64,000 bases of DNA from Taudactylus pleione (lineage: Eukaryota; Chordata; Amphibia; Anura; Myobatrachidae), in assembly GCA_031769625.1 (NCBI GenBank), contig JAUIMM010000126.1, forward strand, positions 4,736,001 to 4,800,000, read 5' to 3'. Below the pieces are notes generated by a model. That model ran no database searches. It saw nothing but the letters and a program-made list of their open reading frames with translations, and had not been told where the DNA came from. Position 1 is the stretch's first letter. Every line of letters begins with the position of its first letter. Shown here in pieces: positions 53,241 to 64,000 of this stretch. The translations under genes were made by a program, and so were the position numbers.

Positions 53241-53480
53241 AAGAATTTAAATGGAGGCACAGTGTAGCATAATTAAGGTAAATCTCATACAAAAGCTAGT
53301 CAGGTGCTAGCAGAGGGCTTCCGGTGACCAGTTGTGACTCATTTTAGGAATTTGCCTGAGTGGTATATGAACAAATGCTGGTACAAGACAAGTTGGCATG
53401 TTCAGGTCATACTTTTGCCACAAATCTGTGAATGCCAACACATCATTCATACTAATACTTTCTTCCTCTGTGTGGACTGT

Positions 53481-54597
53481 GGGCCTGATTCAGCAAGGAA
53501 CACAGGAGCTCATTCAGACCCGCTCGCTAAGATGCAAACGCTCGCTGCTGCCGATGGTATGCAGTGTGTATGCATTGTGTGCATGCGTGTGCATCGCAGT
53601 GAGCGTGCAAAGTCCACAATGCATTCGCTCGCTGTCCAGCAGAGTGAGTAACAGGGGTAGCCATTTGTAGGTGGTAATAGGGGCTGGCCATTAAAAACGG
53701 GGGAGTGGAGGTGCAAACGCAGATATGCCTGAGCTTCTCAATGGCATTTTAGAGGTGTGTATAATTAAAAGATAGCATCATAGTACACGTCACCTGGCTT
53801 GTTTTTACACTGAAGTGCTCGCAGTGCTTGCGGCAGGGTATGGTCAACCTTAAGCGCTGCAATCGCATCCAATGTACCGATGGTTGCATACACTTCCTGG
53901 ACATGACGTGCACAAGTGGGCTTCTTAAAACAGGCTGGTGGGTGTCTGCATACATGTGATCGCTTTCTAAGAAATACTGGGTGTGCTAATGCATTGCTGT
54001 GCGCTTGCACTGCCTACGCAATTTGCATACACATCATGCGAGCGATCGCATCTAGCGAGCGGCTCTGAAATAGGTCCACAGTTGTTAATAAGCATGCAAT
54101 CAACCAATTGTTGCATACTGCGCATGCGTATGCATCAAGGTGCGCGTGCACGAAGTAGCCACTGCGATCGGGACTGTGATCATAGTGACTATGCAGACCC
54201 ATCATAGAGTGATTGACAGGAAGTGCAGTTTGTGGGTGGTAACAGAGGGGTGGTCGGGCGAAAGCAGGTGTGCCAGAACGTTTCAATGGCATTGCAGGGG
54301 CGTGCATAAATTATCCACTACAATGCCCTACAGAGCCTGAGGCCTGATAGCGTGCGTGGAAGTTAGCAATTTCTGAGTAAGGTCAGGGCTTGAGCAAGTG
54401 TGCATGAGGCTGCGATGGTACATGATTGTACCGATGGTTTCGCAGTCCTGCTAAACATTACGGATGTGTGCTAAGTAAAGTGGGCGTCCTTATGTAGTGC
54501 AGCAGCAGCATTGCAATGGATAAGCATCATATCAGAGTTAAACTGCGTGCGTAATCGCTATTGCATTCGCAGTTGCATTCCTTGATGAATCAGGCCC
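53481..54597. mobile_element. Harbinger-like MITE, family B copy 2, split by family A copy 4
   Basis: Termini gggcctgattcagcaaggaa and, read backwards, gggcctgattcatcaaggaa. TGT flanks both ends (53478-53480, 54598-54600). The interior continues after the insert with 'gttgttaataagcatgcaatc', exactly where copy 1 continues. Without the insert and its 3-bp duplication the length is about 541 bp (copy 1: 528 bp). Confidence 0.9.
53505..54077. mobile_element. Harbinger-like MITE, family A copy 4 (573 bp)
   Basis: Termini ggagctcattcagacccgct and, read backwards, ggacctatttcagagccgct. ACA flanks both sides (53502-53504, 54078-54080). It shares long interior stretches with copy 2 in inverse orientation. 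The comparison with the uninterrupted family B copy at 8395 confirms that a 3-bp target was duplicated. Confidence 0.9.
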
Positions 54598-54962
54598 TGT
54601 GTTCTCTGCGCTGGTTGTCATGGGTACATCTTGGAGAGAAATAGTGTACACATATAGGGTCAATAGGCAAAACAGGATTTCTGCTATGGGATTGTCACAG
54701 AAATTAGATGACATTGTTGTGACATCACTAAAACTCAATGTAGGCTGTTGCTGGCCACGTTAGAGCAGGAGAGAGCTTATATAACCTTACCTTGTAGCTC
54801 TACATTAATACATTACTTTTAAGATTGATCCACTGCTATCTGGCACATTAGCTAGTATTAGACCACTATTACATTTATAGCTCCACAAATATGGGGGGGT
54901 GCGGATCAATGCCACCTGCCCTGACAAGAAAAGTTTAAAGCAAAAACAAATAGGCTTAAAAT

Positions 54963-55154
54963 TAGTGATGTGCAGGTTCAGTTTTACTCGGATTTACTCT
55001 GTTATTTTTACCAAAATTATCGCAAGTTCGGATTAGTTCAGATTTATTTTATTGGCTATCCAAAACACGTGATAGCCGATAGCCAATAACATGCAGATTT
55101 TGAGATCCGAACATAACGGAGTAAATCCGAGTAAAACCGAACCGCACATCTCTA
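54963..55154. mobile_element. Foldback hAT-type MITE (192 bp)
   Basis: The ends tagtgatgtgcaggttcagt and, read backwards, tagagatgtgcggttcggtt are the tips of inverted arms of about 50 bp (ttttactcggatttactc...). An exact 8-bp duplication, cttaaaat, lies at 54955-54962 and 55155-55162. An inner hairpin (ggctatccaaaacacgtgatagcc-like) forms the core. Non-coding. Confidence 0.92.
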
Positions 55155-55162
55155 CTTAAAAT

Positions 55163-56420
55163 GATGCCCATCTACCCCAGAATCATTTGTGACAGAGGAA
55201 TGTTGCATAGTCTACATAATGATTGTTATCTCAAACCTTCAAAAATAAAAGGTCACAGTTTTTTTGCCTATGCATTACTACCCTATTGCCTGTTACTCCA
55301 ATCCTAAGGATTTGCGCATAGGAAAGTTTTGCATTCATGTGTAGTTGCAATATAAATTAAAATAATTTAAATGCTAAGATCCATATGTGTTTCTGGGCCC
55401 TATTTGGTATTATTATCTTTTATGTATATGGCTGTTAGAAGTGAAAGCTGGTTTGTCGCAGAAGCAGCAAATGCTTGCCAACAGATGCCAGCACATTACA
55501 TGCTGACGTCATTGGTATTCCAGCTAAATTACAGGGCTAAGCCTATTGGTTCTGGCAGGTTTAAATAACTTGCTGGGGGGTTTACTAATACCGGTAACAG
55601 TTCCTGCTTTTTTGTAGTGGCCTGTGGTCCATTTATCTCCTCATTGTTGCTGATCTGGCTCTGTATATCATTTTATGCAGTTCTCTATTAGCCTGTTTAT
55701 TGTTATTCGGTCTATCTCCATCCTTTGTCCTTGGTGTGTATTATTGGCTTTGTTTGTTTACAACCAGTTTTGATTCTGTACCATGTACCATTATATTATA
55801 TGCATCCAGAAAACAAAGGAGTTTAACCACCTAGCTCCTAAAAAGTCAATGGAAGTTTGAATACCAGTAAGTACATTCAGCGTTAAGGGAAAGATGGCTG
55901 CTAACTTATTTAGTTGTTCTAAAGGCTATATCATGTCTCTTCAGGTATTCTCATAACAAAGGAAGGATGCTAGTCTTGAATAAAAAGGTGAGTACTGAGA
56001 GCATTTAAAAGCTGGGAGGCTGAAGGCAAATGTGATTAGTTGTTGAGGAGCATTCCTTAGGTTGAGGTTGGCATGGATGTAGACAAGAGTTGGTGGAGTT
56101 GATCAGGTAGGTCTCTCTACATTCAAGAGAACTAGATATTTATATTTCTACACCTACACTACTCAAATGTAGTCGTAGAAAGGTATATATTTGTTTTCCA
56201 TGTTAAAAGCTGTATATGTGTGTGTATATATGGACAGAGAATAACATTATAAGGATCCAGTGTTCCTTTATTGGCAGGACAATGCCCTGTTCCAAGCTTC
56301 CAAGAAGTATGAGGCCCCACCATGTGTTATACACTAACAGCACTTATATCAAAGAAATGCAGTACTACTGAAGTCCAGGGGATCTGGTAGAACCTGTGGC
56401 TCCTGGTTCTTTCTAAAACA
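55163..56420. other. Unassigned sequence
   Basis: AT-rich, no gene, exon or repeat boundary that I can support. Confidence 0.3.
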
Positions 56421-56424
56421 TCAT

Positions 56425-56600
56425 GGGGGAGCTGTATCAAGCCTTGAAGATAGATAAAGTGGAGAAAATGCTCAAAGCAACCATTCAGCTTCTAACTATG
56501 ATATATCTAGCACAGTCTTTAAAATGACAGAAGCTTATTAGTTGCTTTGAGCATTTACTCCATTCTATCTCTGTCCAAATCTTGATACATCTACCCCCAA
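56425..56600. mobile_element. Foldback MITE, 'gtatcaagccttg' family (about 175 bp)
   Basis: The left arm gctgtatcaagccttgaaga, then gtggagaaaatgctcaaagcaac, is mirrored by the right arm (gttgctttgagcatttactcc, then tccaaatcttgatacat). Arms are about 70 bp and diverged. It resembles the X-box/CCAAT foldback elements in size and layout but differs in sequence and lacks the CCAAT box. Confidence 0.75.
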
Positions 56601-56817
56601 GACTGATATGTTAACTCAAACGCCAAATTACTTTTATCAGTTTACTAAGAGTGCCACTCAGTTCTGGATTAAGTTTACATTAGATGCTATGGAGCGCTTC
56701 CTCTTTTACTTCTCAAACACTATTTTAATCCTATAAATCTAGAAATGTATACTTTCTAGGAACCACAACACTTCAACATTACTCCAACTGCTCCTTCTTT
56801 CTGTAAATTGAAATGAT

Positions 56818-56893
56818 AGCATTTAGAGCAGTATATTATTCTAACATTTTGCGGTACATTTAGAGCAGTATATTATTCTAACATTTTGCAGTA
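56818..56893. repeat. 37-bp tandem duplication
   Basis: The unit catttagagcagtatattat plus tctaacattttgcggta occurs twice in a row with one difference (cggta/cagta). Confidence 0.9.
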
Positions 56894-57477
56894 ATTATAT
56901 GCACATATGTTAAGGCTGAATACTAATACTGGGGAAGTTGTCAAGGGGAGATATATATGCCCAAGGCTTCTGTCTGGTAGCTACCTTGACTGCTAGACCA
57001 CCTGGGAGAGGCTGATAAAAGGTGGGTCAGTTTCAGTAGTCGGTCTCACACTGCCTGGGAAGCAGGTTGAGGCTAGCAGAAAGTGATTGATCATTGCTTT
57101 ATTTTGTTTACCGCTTATCCGCTCTAGGGACAGTAGCAGGTAAGGAGTTTGATTGTGGCAATTCACCTGTCAAACCGTAATGCAGGTGTCCCAATGTGAG
57201 CTCAGTGAGGACAGAGCCCTCCTGTGGAGCAGTAAGACAAAAGCAACTTAGTGAAGTACCTGACAAAATCAAGTACAACTTGCTGACTTGGTGGGTGCTT
57301 GGGTTCATGCTGTCAGTTAATTTTTTAGAATTTTTTAGGAGGCAGCCTAAACATTCAGGAGCCAGAGTAATATTATGGTATATGATAAATTGCAGACTGT
57401 ACATATACAGTAACCCACACACCTTTACACACAACTCTCTTCACTTATAGATATACTCTACATCATATCCACTCTAA

Positions 57478-57835
57478 AGGCCTGATTCAGCAGCTTTGCA
57501 ATTCTGTCCTTGCAATTATGGTAATGCAGCAGGAGGCATCACACCTCCTGCATGCATTACTAATCAGAGCTGTGTTGTACAACGCAGCATCAAATAATCT
57601 GCAAGAACATCGGCCGACTAAGTGACCCTTGGGGTAATGCAAGCCGGCAGCTACAGATGAGAGAAAGAGGCCAGGAAATCTCCATCAGCCAACAGAGTCC
57701 TGGCCTCAAACCCCCAACGGCATCGACGTCTCCATTTCGGGAAACAGGGGCTGTCACCGCCCACAAATGGCAGTATACTGTCAATCACTGACAGTCTGCT
57801 GCCAGTCTATGTGTGAAGTCAGACACCTGCATAGA
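57478..57835. mobile_element. Truncated Harbinger-like MITE (family B relative)
   Basis: Left terminus ggcctgattcagcagctttg; an internal hairpin, gcaggaggcatcacacctcctgc, lies at 57529-57551. 'caccgcccacaaatggcag' and 'gtcaatcactgac' are the inverse of the gtgggtggtaac and gattgacagg words of families A and B. The right terminus is missing. Confidence 0.55.
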
Positions 57836-59368
57836 TTCCTGACCATCGGCGTGCACTGCTGTATATGGCCCTCTGTTCTCACCTCAATTCTCTCATTCAT
57901 TTTACTCATATATCCTCCCTACAAATCCATTTTCTACACTCTGTTTTACTCCTCAAAACCTACTCCGTATCAACACTGCCATTCGATTTCCATCCTGCCC
58001 CCATTCTTTCCCCTTCATTGATATAATTACAATTAACTGCCCATTCCACAAAAACATACTGTAATTAACCTCATTATGAAAGATTGACCCACACACTACC
58101 ATTTCCATGTTATAGTGTGACTAGATCAACCTGGGTGGGTGCTGAGTGTTACATTACATTATTATAGTTTAGTAAAGAAAAAAAATATATTATCACTTCC
58201 ACCAGCATAGCAAAGGTGATAATTACACTTTGCGGAGCAGGAAGAGGCAAGTTTTATTTATGCATTTATTATTTTAACTATAGCATTAGGTCTCATCTTC
58301 ATCAACCTGAAAATTATTGGCATATATTTAATGTGGCCACATCAAGATATATGGTATTTTCAGTTGCTTGTATCTTAAGGAATGTGCACCTAAAAATGCA
58401 CGTCAGGCCTCATTTTTGCAGGCACGTTTTATGGTTATGTTTTCTAAACGAGGACCACTTACTTAGATCACAGTCATTGTACAACTATATTTTCTACTTT
58501 TGCAGATGCAATCTAAAATTGCCTTGTCAGGCATTGATCAGGAACCGGAACCATTCTGGGCTCATACAGTACATGTTGTAATTTAAAGCCAATTAAATCT
58601 AAACTTACCTAACTGTCCAAGAGAGCTATAGTGTGTTTTGATTCCTTTAATTGAATTTTCATTGAGGCCAGGATTGAGAAACATTTGTTTACAAAATATA
58701 AAATAGCTCTTGCAAGTTCTTCAGCTTACTTAGCAAATTCTGCAAAGCCTTGCCAATATCCAAACTTTCACAAGTAATGTGACTATTCCCTAATCAAGTA
58801 TGATTTAATGTGACACTGATGAGAGAACTTCTGTACAGTGGCATAGCCAGTTTTTAATATCAGGGGAATTGTTTCAAAAATCATCTAAATACATTAGTTG
58901 CATTCAAATTACATAAATAAATACCCCTAACTTTACAATAATCCCCCCCACCTACACACACACACACACACAACAGAAATAGTATAAAGCAACACAACCA
59001 GAGCAGTGATCACCATAAGAGAAAGAGAGCATTTCAGAAAGCGCCATAGAGTACACACAGCATTTTATTGTAGTGACTGCCATACAATACAGTCATCATG
59101 CCTTTGTCCTCTGATAGGCTCCTCTTTTAAAATTTCTTCAGTTGGGAGAGTGGTCTGTTCCCTTGTACCTCCCCTGCTACTGTGCACATTATATTAGTTA
59201 CCTCTGTCATAGATATGTGTGATTCCATCAACTACTACTGTGATGTATTTGCCATCTCTCTGTCTCTCCAGTTTCTCTTCGTACACCATCTTGCTCTCAC
59301 AAACTGATTAAAATTAACATTTTATTGAAATTTTTTAAGAAAAGTACTAAACTTCTTCAGTAGGTATT
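57836..59368. other. Unassigned sequence
   Basis: No supported gene or repeat. A (CA)n run of about 16 bp lies at 58956-58971. The open frame at 58216-58581 shows no family motif. Confidence 0.3.
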
Positions 59369-59625
59369 AGAGATGAGCAGTTCGGATTCCTTGGAATCTG
59401 AAGACTCCCAAACTTCTAGGATCTGTTGTGATCTGAGTCGCAAATTGGATCTCCCTGTCAGCCTTAGATCCCTATCCGAGCCAAAACCACAAGATCTCAA
59501 AGTCAGATCTCCCGGTTTTGGCTCGGACGCCAATTTCAAATGACCCATTGAAATCAATTGGCTGATTGGCTGAGAGCTGTCTGTCACAGCTCTCAGCCAA
59601 TCAGCTCTTCACCAAATACTTCAAT
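59369..59625. mobile_element. Fragment of a 'tagagatgagc' hAT-type element
   Basis: Left terminus tagagatgagcagttcggat is of the type of 54963-55154. Inside, 'cggttttggctcgga' and 'tccgagccaaaaccac' are inverted neighbours, and 'ctgattggctgagagctgt' is followed by its inverse 'cacagctctcagccaatcag' (59561-59604), a strong hairpin. No right terminus was found. Confidence 0.6.
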
Positions 59626-59635
59626 GGGGAAAATC

Positions 59636-59880
59636 AATGCAAGATGGCGGCCCCCACCGCACCGAGGAAGCTGCCACCTGTGGTGCCGACACCACTGGCA
59701 GCCCTCGCAGTGCCGGCACTGCTGCACAGAAGCACTGCCAACACCGCCAGCAACCCTGCACTTCCAACACTGCTGTCACTTCCCCATTAAGAGCACTGCC
59801 AGCACTCCTGCACTGCCGACACTGCTGGCGCCCCCGCACTGATAAGACTGCCAAACTCCTGCACTGCCGACACCACCTTT
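59636..59880. repeat. G+C-rich imperfect tandem repeat
   Basis: Variants of 'cactgccgacactgctgg' and 'actgccaacaccgcc' recur irregularly. Frames on both strands are open here because of composition, without protein motifs. It may be the interior of the neighbouring hAT-type element. Confidence 0.45.
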
Positions 59881-60087
59881 TGGGAGCCAGTGCAGTAATT
59901 TATTCAGAAAGACATAAACATCAGACTCCCAAAGACATTATGGTCAAGAATATGAATCCTACATCTAGGGCCTGTCACTGCTAAAAAAGGAATAGTTGGG
60001 TAGTAAATAATTTATACAATATACTAATAAACAGCCCTTACTCATTGGCGTAAAATACAATAAAGCAGCATATATGAGTCTCCTCAC

Positions 60088-60548
60088 TCATGAAAATTAT
60101 ATACAATTGTAAATAACTGACACAAAAATGCACTAAAAATTAAAGTTCAAACAATAGAGCTAATTTTCTGTGGTACTTATCATCAGATATTCTCTGAACA
60201 TTCAATTTTTGACCATGTAACTCAAAACATGTAAATAATAAATACATATATGATCATGTAATATTATAATATCAGTCTCTCTACTATTAAACACCCTTCA
60301 GTGTCTCTAGATGGAGTGGTGTATTCTTAAAGTATGGTCCTCCGTCACCATCTGTGCTCCCCACTGAGTCATTAGAAATCCATCACTTAAGATAGATATA
60401 ATCAAGAAGGATGCTTACATGATGCATACAAGTAAACATATAGTGTAAATGCATGTACATGTTTCTTTTCCCATCATACATCCTTAATCAGCTGGATAGG
60501 CTTGTGCAGATACTGTATGTATGAAATATCCACACATCGGGTAAAAAA
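60088..60548. repeat. Left inverted repeat bounding a PLE
   Basis: About 450 bp is the inverse of 63252-63705. Matching blocks include actgacacaaaaatgcacta / tagtgcatttttgtgtcagt, 'acacccttcagtgtctctagatggagtggtgtattctt', 'catccttaatcagctggataggctt' and 'gaaatatccacaca'. Small indels occur. No coding sequence. It is best explained as a PLE terminal repeat in inverted orientation. Confidence 0.88.
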
Positions 60549-60589
60549 AATATATATATATGATTCAACCATAGACCTAAGAAATATAA

Positions 60590-62470
60590 TAATTTAACAT
60601 GCAGAGAAAGAATGGCTATGGGAAAACTACAAAGTAATGATAAAATTATAATAACACCCGCTAATAAGAGGGCGGTAGTGGTTTTAGACAAAAACAAATA
60701 TATAGCAGAGGGGGTCAAGCAGTTAAATGATGGTAAAACATATTTAAAACTGAAAGGGGATACATCTACTAAAATTTAGCAAAATCTAAAAAGTGTGGTA
60801 GACAGATATGTTGGCTTGGGAGTTCTAGACACGAAGGTTGGTGAGTTTCTCATTAATGAAGAGTACACTATTCCAGTAATGTACCCGCTACCCAAATTAC
60901 ATAAAGATGCCAGTAACCACCAGGGCACCCTATTGTAGCTGGAACTGACTCCATAACAGCCAATCTATCTGCCCTAATAGATCACCATATACAACCCATT
61001 GTGAGTAATGAACAATCTCACCACCAAAGATGTATTATCTAAACTTGAGACCGTTGAATGGAAGGCCGATTACTGTCTGGTGATGGCAGATGTGTCATTG
61101 TTGTATACAAAAATCTCATATAAGGATTGTGTAGAAGCAATTAATGTTTTATAAAAAAATATATTTTGATCCTGTATTAAAAGAGTTTTTGTTTGAGGGT
61201 ATTTATTTATACTCAAAAATAATTATTTTAATTTTGATGGACAGTTTTATAGGCAGGAAGTTGGTACCGCCATGGGCACCAAGTTCGTGCCCAGTTATGC
61301 CAATTTATTAATGTCCAACTGGGAAAATCTGGCAGTATAGACCAGGCATGGCTGGAGCGCGTACTTGGTGCAATGGTGGCAGTACATTGACTATGTCCTT
61401 TTTATTCGGAAGGGCGACAGAGACATGTTAGAAGGTTTCTGTCAACACCTGACTGTGAATGATTTGAATATTCATTTTACTTTTTGCATCAGCAAACATT
61501 AAGTTAATTTTTTAGACTTGAAAATAGAGATTATTGATGGAGTTTTGAAAACTAGAAATTTCTGTAAACCTACAGATTCCAATGCTTATATAGGGATAGA
61601 TACTAGCCATTTGCCCCAATGGCTGTAGAACATTCCTAAGGGACAAAATGTCTGATTAAGAAGAAATTGTTCTGATGTGGCAACTTTTGAAAGACAAGCA
61701 GTTGAGATGACAAGCAAGTTTGTAGAAAAAGGGTATGATAGAAAAACTGTAGAGTCTACTGTAGCGAAAATGAACAAAATAAAGTTAAACAGAGAGTGAA
61801 TTTCAGTTTAGCATTTTTTTAAACAATTTAATTCACAACATAAAAAAGTGGAAAGGGCGATTACGAATAATTGGAAGATATTGTTGAGAGATCCTATTTT
61901 AAATAGAATATTGCCGTATAAACCTAAGTTTATCTATAAAAAGGCACCCACTATTAAGGATGCTGTGGTGTCTAATGCCCTTCCTATGGATAGAACAAGG
62001 TTTTTACCACAAAATAAAGGTTTTATCACTGTGGAGAATGAAGGATGTGTAAATCACGCCCGAGTAAAACTAATAAAATAACAGAAGTTTTAACCCCAAA
62101 TAAAACCAAAGTCAGAGATGTTATTACATGCAATACAAGTTAGGCTGTATATATGATCGAATGCACCTGTAATTTAATATATATAGGTAAAACAAAGAGA
62201 ACATTCAAAGTGCGCTGGTCAGAACAGATCCACAAAATTATAAAAGGGGAGGAGAACCATCCTTTTTCTTTACATTTTAGGGAACAACACAACAAGTCCA
62301 CAAAAAGGATTAAACATGTTAGTGGTATCTCAGTTATGAAAAATAATTGGAGGACCAATGATAGAAATAAAAGGTTAGCACAAAATTAAATGCATATGAT
62401 TTATGATTTAAAAACATTTAAACCACTGTGCCTTAACTGTCATTTCGAGGTTAAGTGGTTTCTCTGAACC
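60590..62470 (+). pseudogene. Penelope-like element protein (reverse transcriptase plus GIY-YIG), decayed
   Basis: Nearly the whole PLE protein can be followed through broken frames. IIITPANKRAVVVLDKNKY (60645-60700) is followed by YTIPVMYPLPKLHKD (60862-60906) and ADYCLVMADVSLLYT (61068-61110). Then FNFDGQFYRQEVGTAMGTK (61231-61285), and the catalytic box reads QYIDYVLFI (about 61384-61410), with YIDY in place of YIDD. VNFLDLKIE (61505-61530) and KPTDSNAY (61567-61590) lead to the linker. The GIY-YIG nuclease starts at CTCNLIYIGKTKRTFKVRW (62164-62220), with H...SLHFREQH at 62258-62290. PLEs prime reverse transcription at nuclease nicks. At least six stops or frameshifts make it inactive. 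Confidence 0.93.
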
Positions 62471-63014
62471 CACGGATTTGTGTATATAACATGTGAGTTA
62501 ATTATATAAGTACTGTTAGATTATTGTATTTACTATATAGATCAGGTTTTTACTGTGCTATTATGTATTTGTATGTGTTGGGAGGTGAAATATGCAGGTT
62601 TTTTCATGCTCCAACAAATTGCATTCCCCCATTGGGCATATATGTGTATGAGGGTTGTCATGGTAACGCGCATTGATGGAGTTGGAGTATGTAAATGCAG
62701 CATTGCCATGTCAATCTACGCATACAAAATAACTTTATTTAGTACAGACACATTATCACACCATGTCCATAACCTGAGTTTCCCCCTAGATATTTCTGGA
62801 TTATGATATGATGTCACACCTGAACAGATATAATATACATGTTAATTTCTTGTTTTTTATATATTTATATAGTTCCTTGTTTACAGGAATGGTACATGTT
62901 TTGTTCTCTGGTAAATATTGTTGAGTATGCTGGATATGGGTGCACGACGGTATCGTGGACTTCCGGTCCCGAACTTCCGCCAGCAAGGTACTTATGCCAC
63001 TCACGATATGGAGT

Positions 63015-63062
63015 CACTCATCTTTGATAAAGTCACCAGGAGCGTTGAAATGTGTTGGAGAA
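63015..63062 (+). ncRNA. Degenerate hammerhead-like motif at the PLE 3' end
   Basis: ctttgataaagtcaccagga followed by gcgttgaaatgtgttgg keeps the (T)GAAA box, the short stem III (atgtgtt-like) and the tt-gg cleavage context, but the first box is TTGATAA and stem II pairs weakly. It stands between the GIY-YIG coding relic and the right inverted repeat, the position seen in the other PLE copies. Confidence 0.4.
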
Positions 63063-63251
63063 GAGTGACCAGGGATACACACTTTTTATATGCCCAGCGC
63101 ATGAATGGTCCCACCTTAGGAGCATGAGACTACCTGGGGTTTCAGCCTCCTAGACGGGTGAATATTTTATACCATCTGACTGATTGTGCTGGGACCAATA
63201 GTGTATTACTTTGTCGTTTTTAGCCTTTTTATAAATAAATGATTTTGTTTT

Positions 63252-63705
63252 TTTATCCGGTGTGTGGATGTTTCATACATATTTGCACAAGCCTATCCAG
63301 CTGATTAAAGACGTATGATGGGGAAAAGAAACCTCTACATGCATTTAAACCATATATTTACATGTAAGCATCATGTAAGCATCCTTCTTGACTATATCTA
63401 TCTTAAGTTGTGGATTTCTCATTACTGAGTAGGGAGCATAGATGGTGACAGAGGACCATACTTTAAGAATACACCACTCCATCTACAGACACTGAAGGGT
63501 GTTTAATAATAGAGAGCCTGATATTATAATATTACATGATTCTATATGTCTTTTTTTTATGTGTTTTGAGTTACGTGGTCAAAAATTGAACGTTCAGAGG
63601 ACATATAATGATAAGTACCACAGAAAATGAGCTCTATTGTTTGAACTTCTAATTTTTAGTGCATTTTTGTGTCAGTTTTTAAACACTAGTAAATAATTTA
63701 TGACT
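63252..63705. repeat. Right inverted repeat bounding a PLE
   Basis: Inverse of 60088-60548 (see there). It follows an AT-rich stretch and the hammerhead-like motif. Confidence 0.88.
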
Positions 63706-64000
63706 CACCAAATCAGTATTTTATCTTGCTATATTGGCTACTTTGTTACGCAGAATGTTTTATAAAATTTTAGCCAACAGTAAGTACCGTAGGGTCCATT
63801 TTACATGGCCCTTGAAACTTGACTCTATACTGGGAGTTTCCCCATAAGTCAGTGTGACCGGACACCTTTCGCCTAGGCCGTCACTGGTCACGGGTTAGCG
63901 CTTTTGGACTCCCACTCACCGTCAGTGACCACCTGTCACTGACTCCGCCCACTGCACCGTGGGCGTGTAACGATACTGCCACCACCAAACTCTATCATCG
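63706..64000. other. Unassigned, G+C-richer at the window edge
   Basis: The last 150 bp is rich in gtcactg/cagtgac words (gtcagtgtgaccgg, ccgtcactggtcacgg, cgtcagtgaccacctgtcac), which form local inverted pairs and suggest the start of another repeat cut by the window end. Confidence 0.3.

Larger units (their letters stand above)
47478..53245 (-). mobile_element. DIRS-type tyrosine-recombinase retrotransposon, near full length
   Basis: On the minus strand the order is 5' inverted terminal repeat (53240-53083), gag-like region, reverse transcriptase and RNase H, tyrosine recombinase, internal complementary region (47812-47930) and 3' inverted terminal repeat (47672-47516, extending to 47478). 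The terminal repeats are inverted and nearly identical over about 150 bp. There is no LTR and no integrase. This is the DIRS architecture, in which a circular intermediate is integrated by the recombinase without target duplication. All coding regions have stops or frameshifts. Confidence 0.93.

Noticed and set aside
59558..59984. Proline/alanine-rich protein gene
   Set aside because: Open frames on both strands follow from the GC-rich imperfect repeat; no start context, splice signals or motif supports a gene.

Overview
The window looks like gene-poor nuclear DNA of a vertebrate with a large, transposon-rich genome, most probably an anuran amphibian. The basis is the mix of element families: a DIRS-type tyrosine-recombinase retrotransposon, several Penelope-like elements (PLEs) with hammerhead-ribozyme-like motifs, a chromodomain Ty3/Gypsy element of the sushi type, L1-type sequences, Tc1 and hAT DNA transposons, many small inverted-repeat elements (MITEs), a tRNA-headed SINE and abundant (TA)n. 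This is family-level inference; the species cannot be named from the sequence alone. I found no convincing host gene, rRNA gene, functional tRNA gene or CRISPR array. Every recognised coding region belongs to a transposable element and is broken.

Layout. 1-5.8 kb: LTR remnant, L1 ORF2 relic with a Harbinger-like MITE inside, a hammerhead-like motif, a hAT MITE and a SINE. 6.0-7.7 kb: a 32-bp minisatellite of about 53 units with higher-order structure. 7.9-17.7 kb: PLE fragments, Harbinger-like and hAT MITEs (some nested), and foldback MITEs. 17.7-23 kb: a foldback repeat invaded by a 1.4-kb hAT element and a 2.95-kb polyadenylated L1-type retroposon that carries the longest open frame of the window (244 codons). 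24.4-25.7 kb: a minus-strand PLE. 29.7-33.1 kb: a hAT transposase relic split by a MITE that is itself split by a solo LTR. 34.6-39.1 kb: PLE ends with hammerhead-like motifs, and a Tc1 transposon whose terminal repeat holds a MITE built of serial hairpins. 39.8-46.2 kb: a Gypsy element nested in a MITE, with a solo LTR in its 5' LTR and a second MITE in gag. 47.5-53.2 kb: a nearly full-length minus-strand DIRS element with inverted terminal repeats and an internal complementary region. 53.5-59.9 kb: more MITEs. 60.1-63.7 kb: an almost complete but decayed PLE bounded by roughly 450-bp inverted repeats.

The elements do not form a host pathway. Nesting gives relative ages: the L1, Tc1, hAT-transposase, Gypsy and PLE copies are older than the MITEs and LTRs inserted in them. 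Target-site duplications read directly from the sequence (8 bp for hAT-type, 3 bp for Harbinger-like, 5 bp for LTR elements) support many boundaries. Nothing here is a clearly new multi-gene system. The best second-look items are the serial-hairpin MITE (36.4-36.9 kb), the ribozyme-like motifs sitting in PLE inverted repeats, the L1-type retroposon with its unrecognised ORF, and the foldback MITEs that carry paired X-box/CCAAT motifs.
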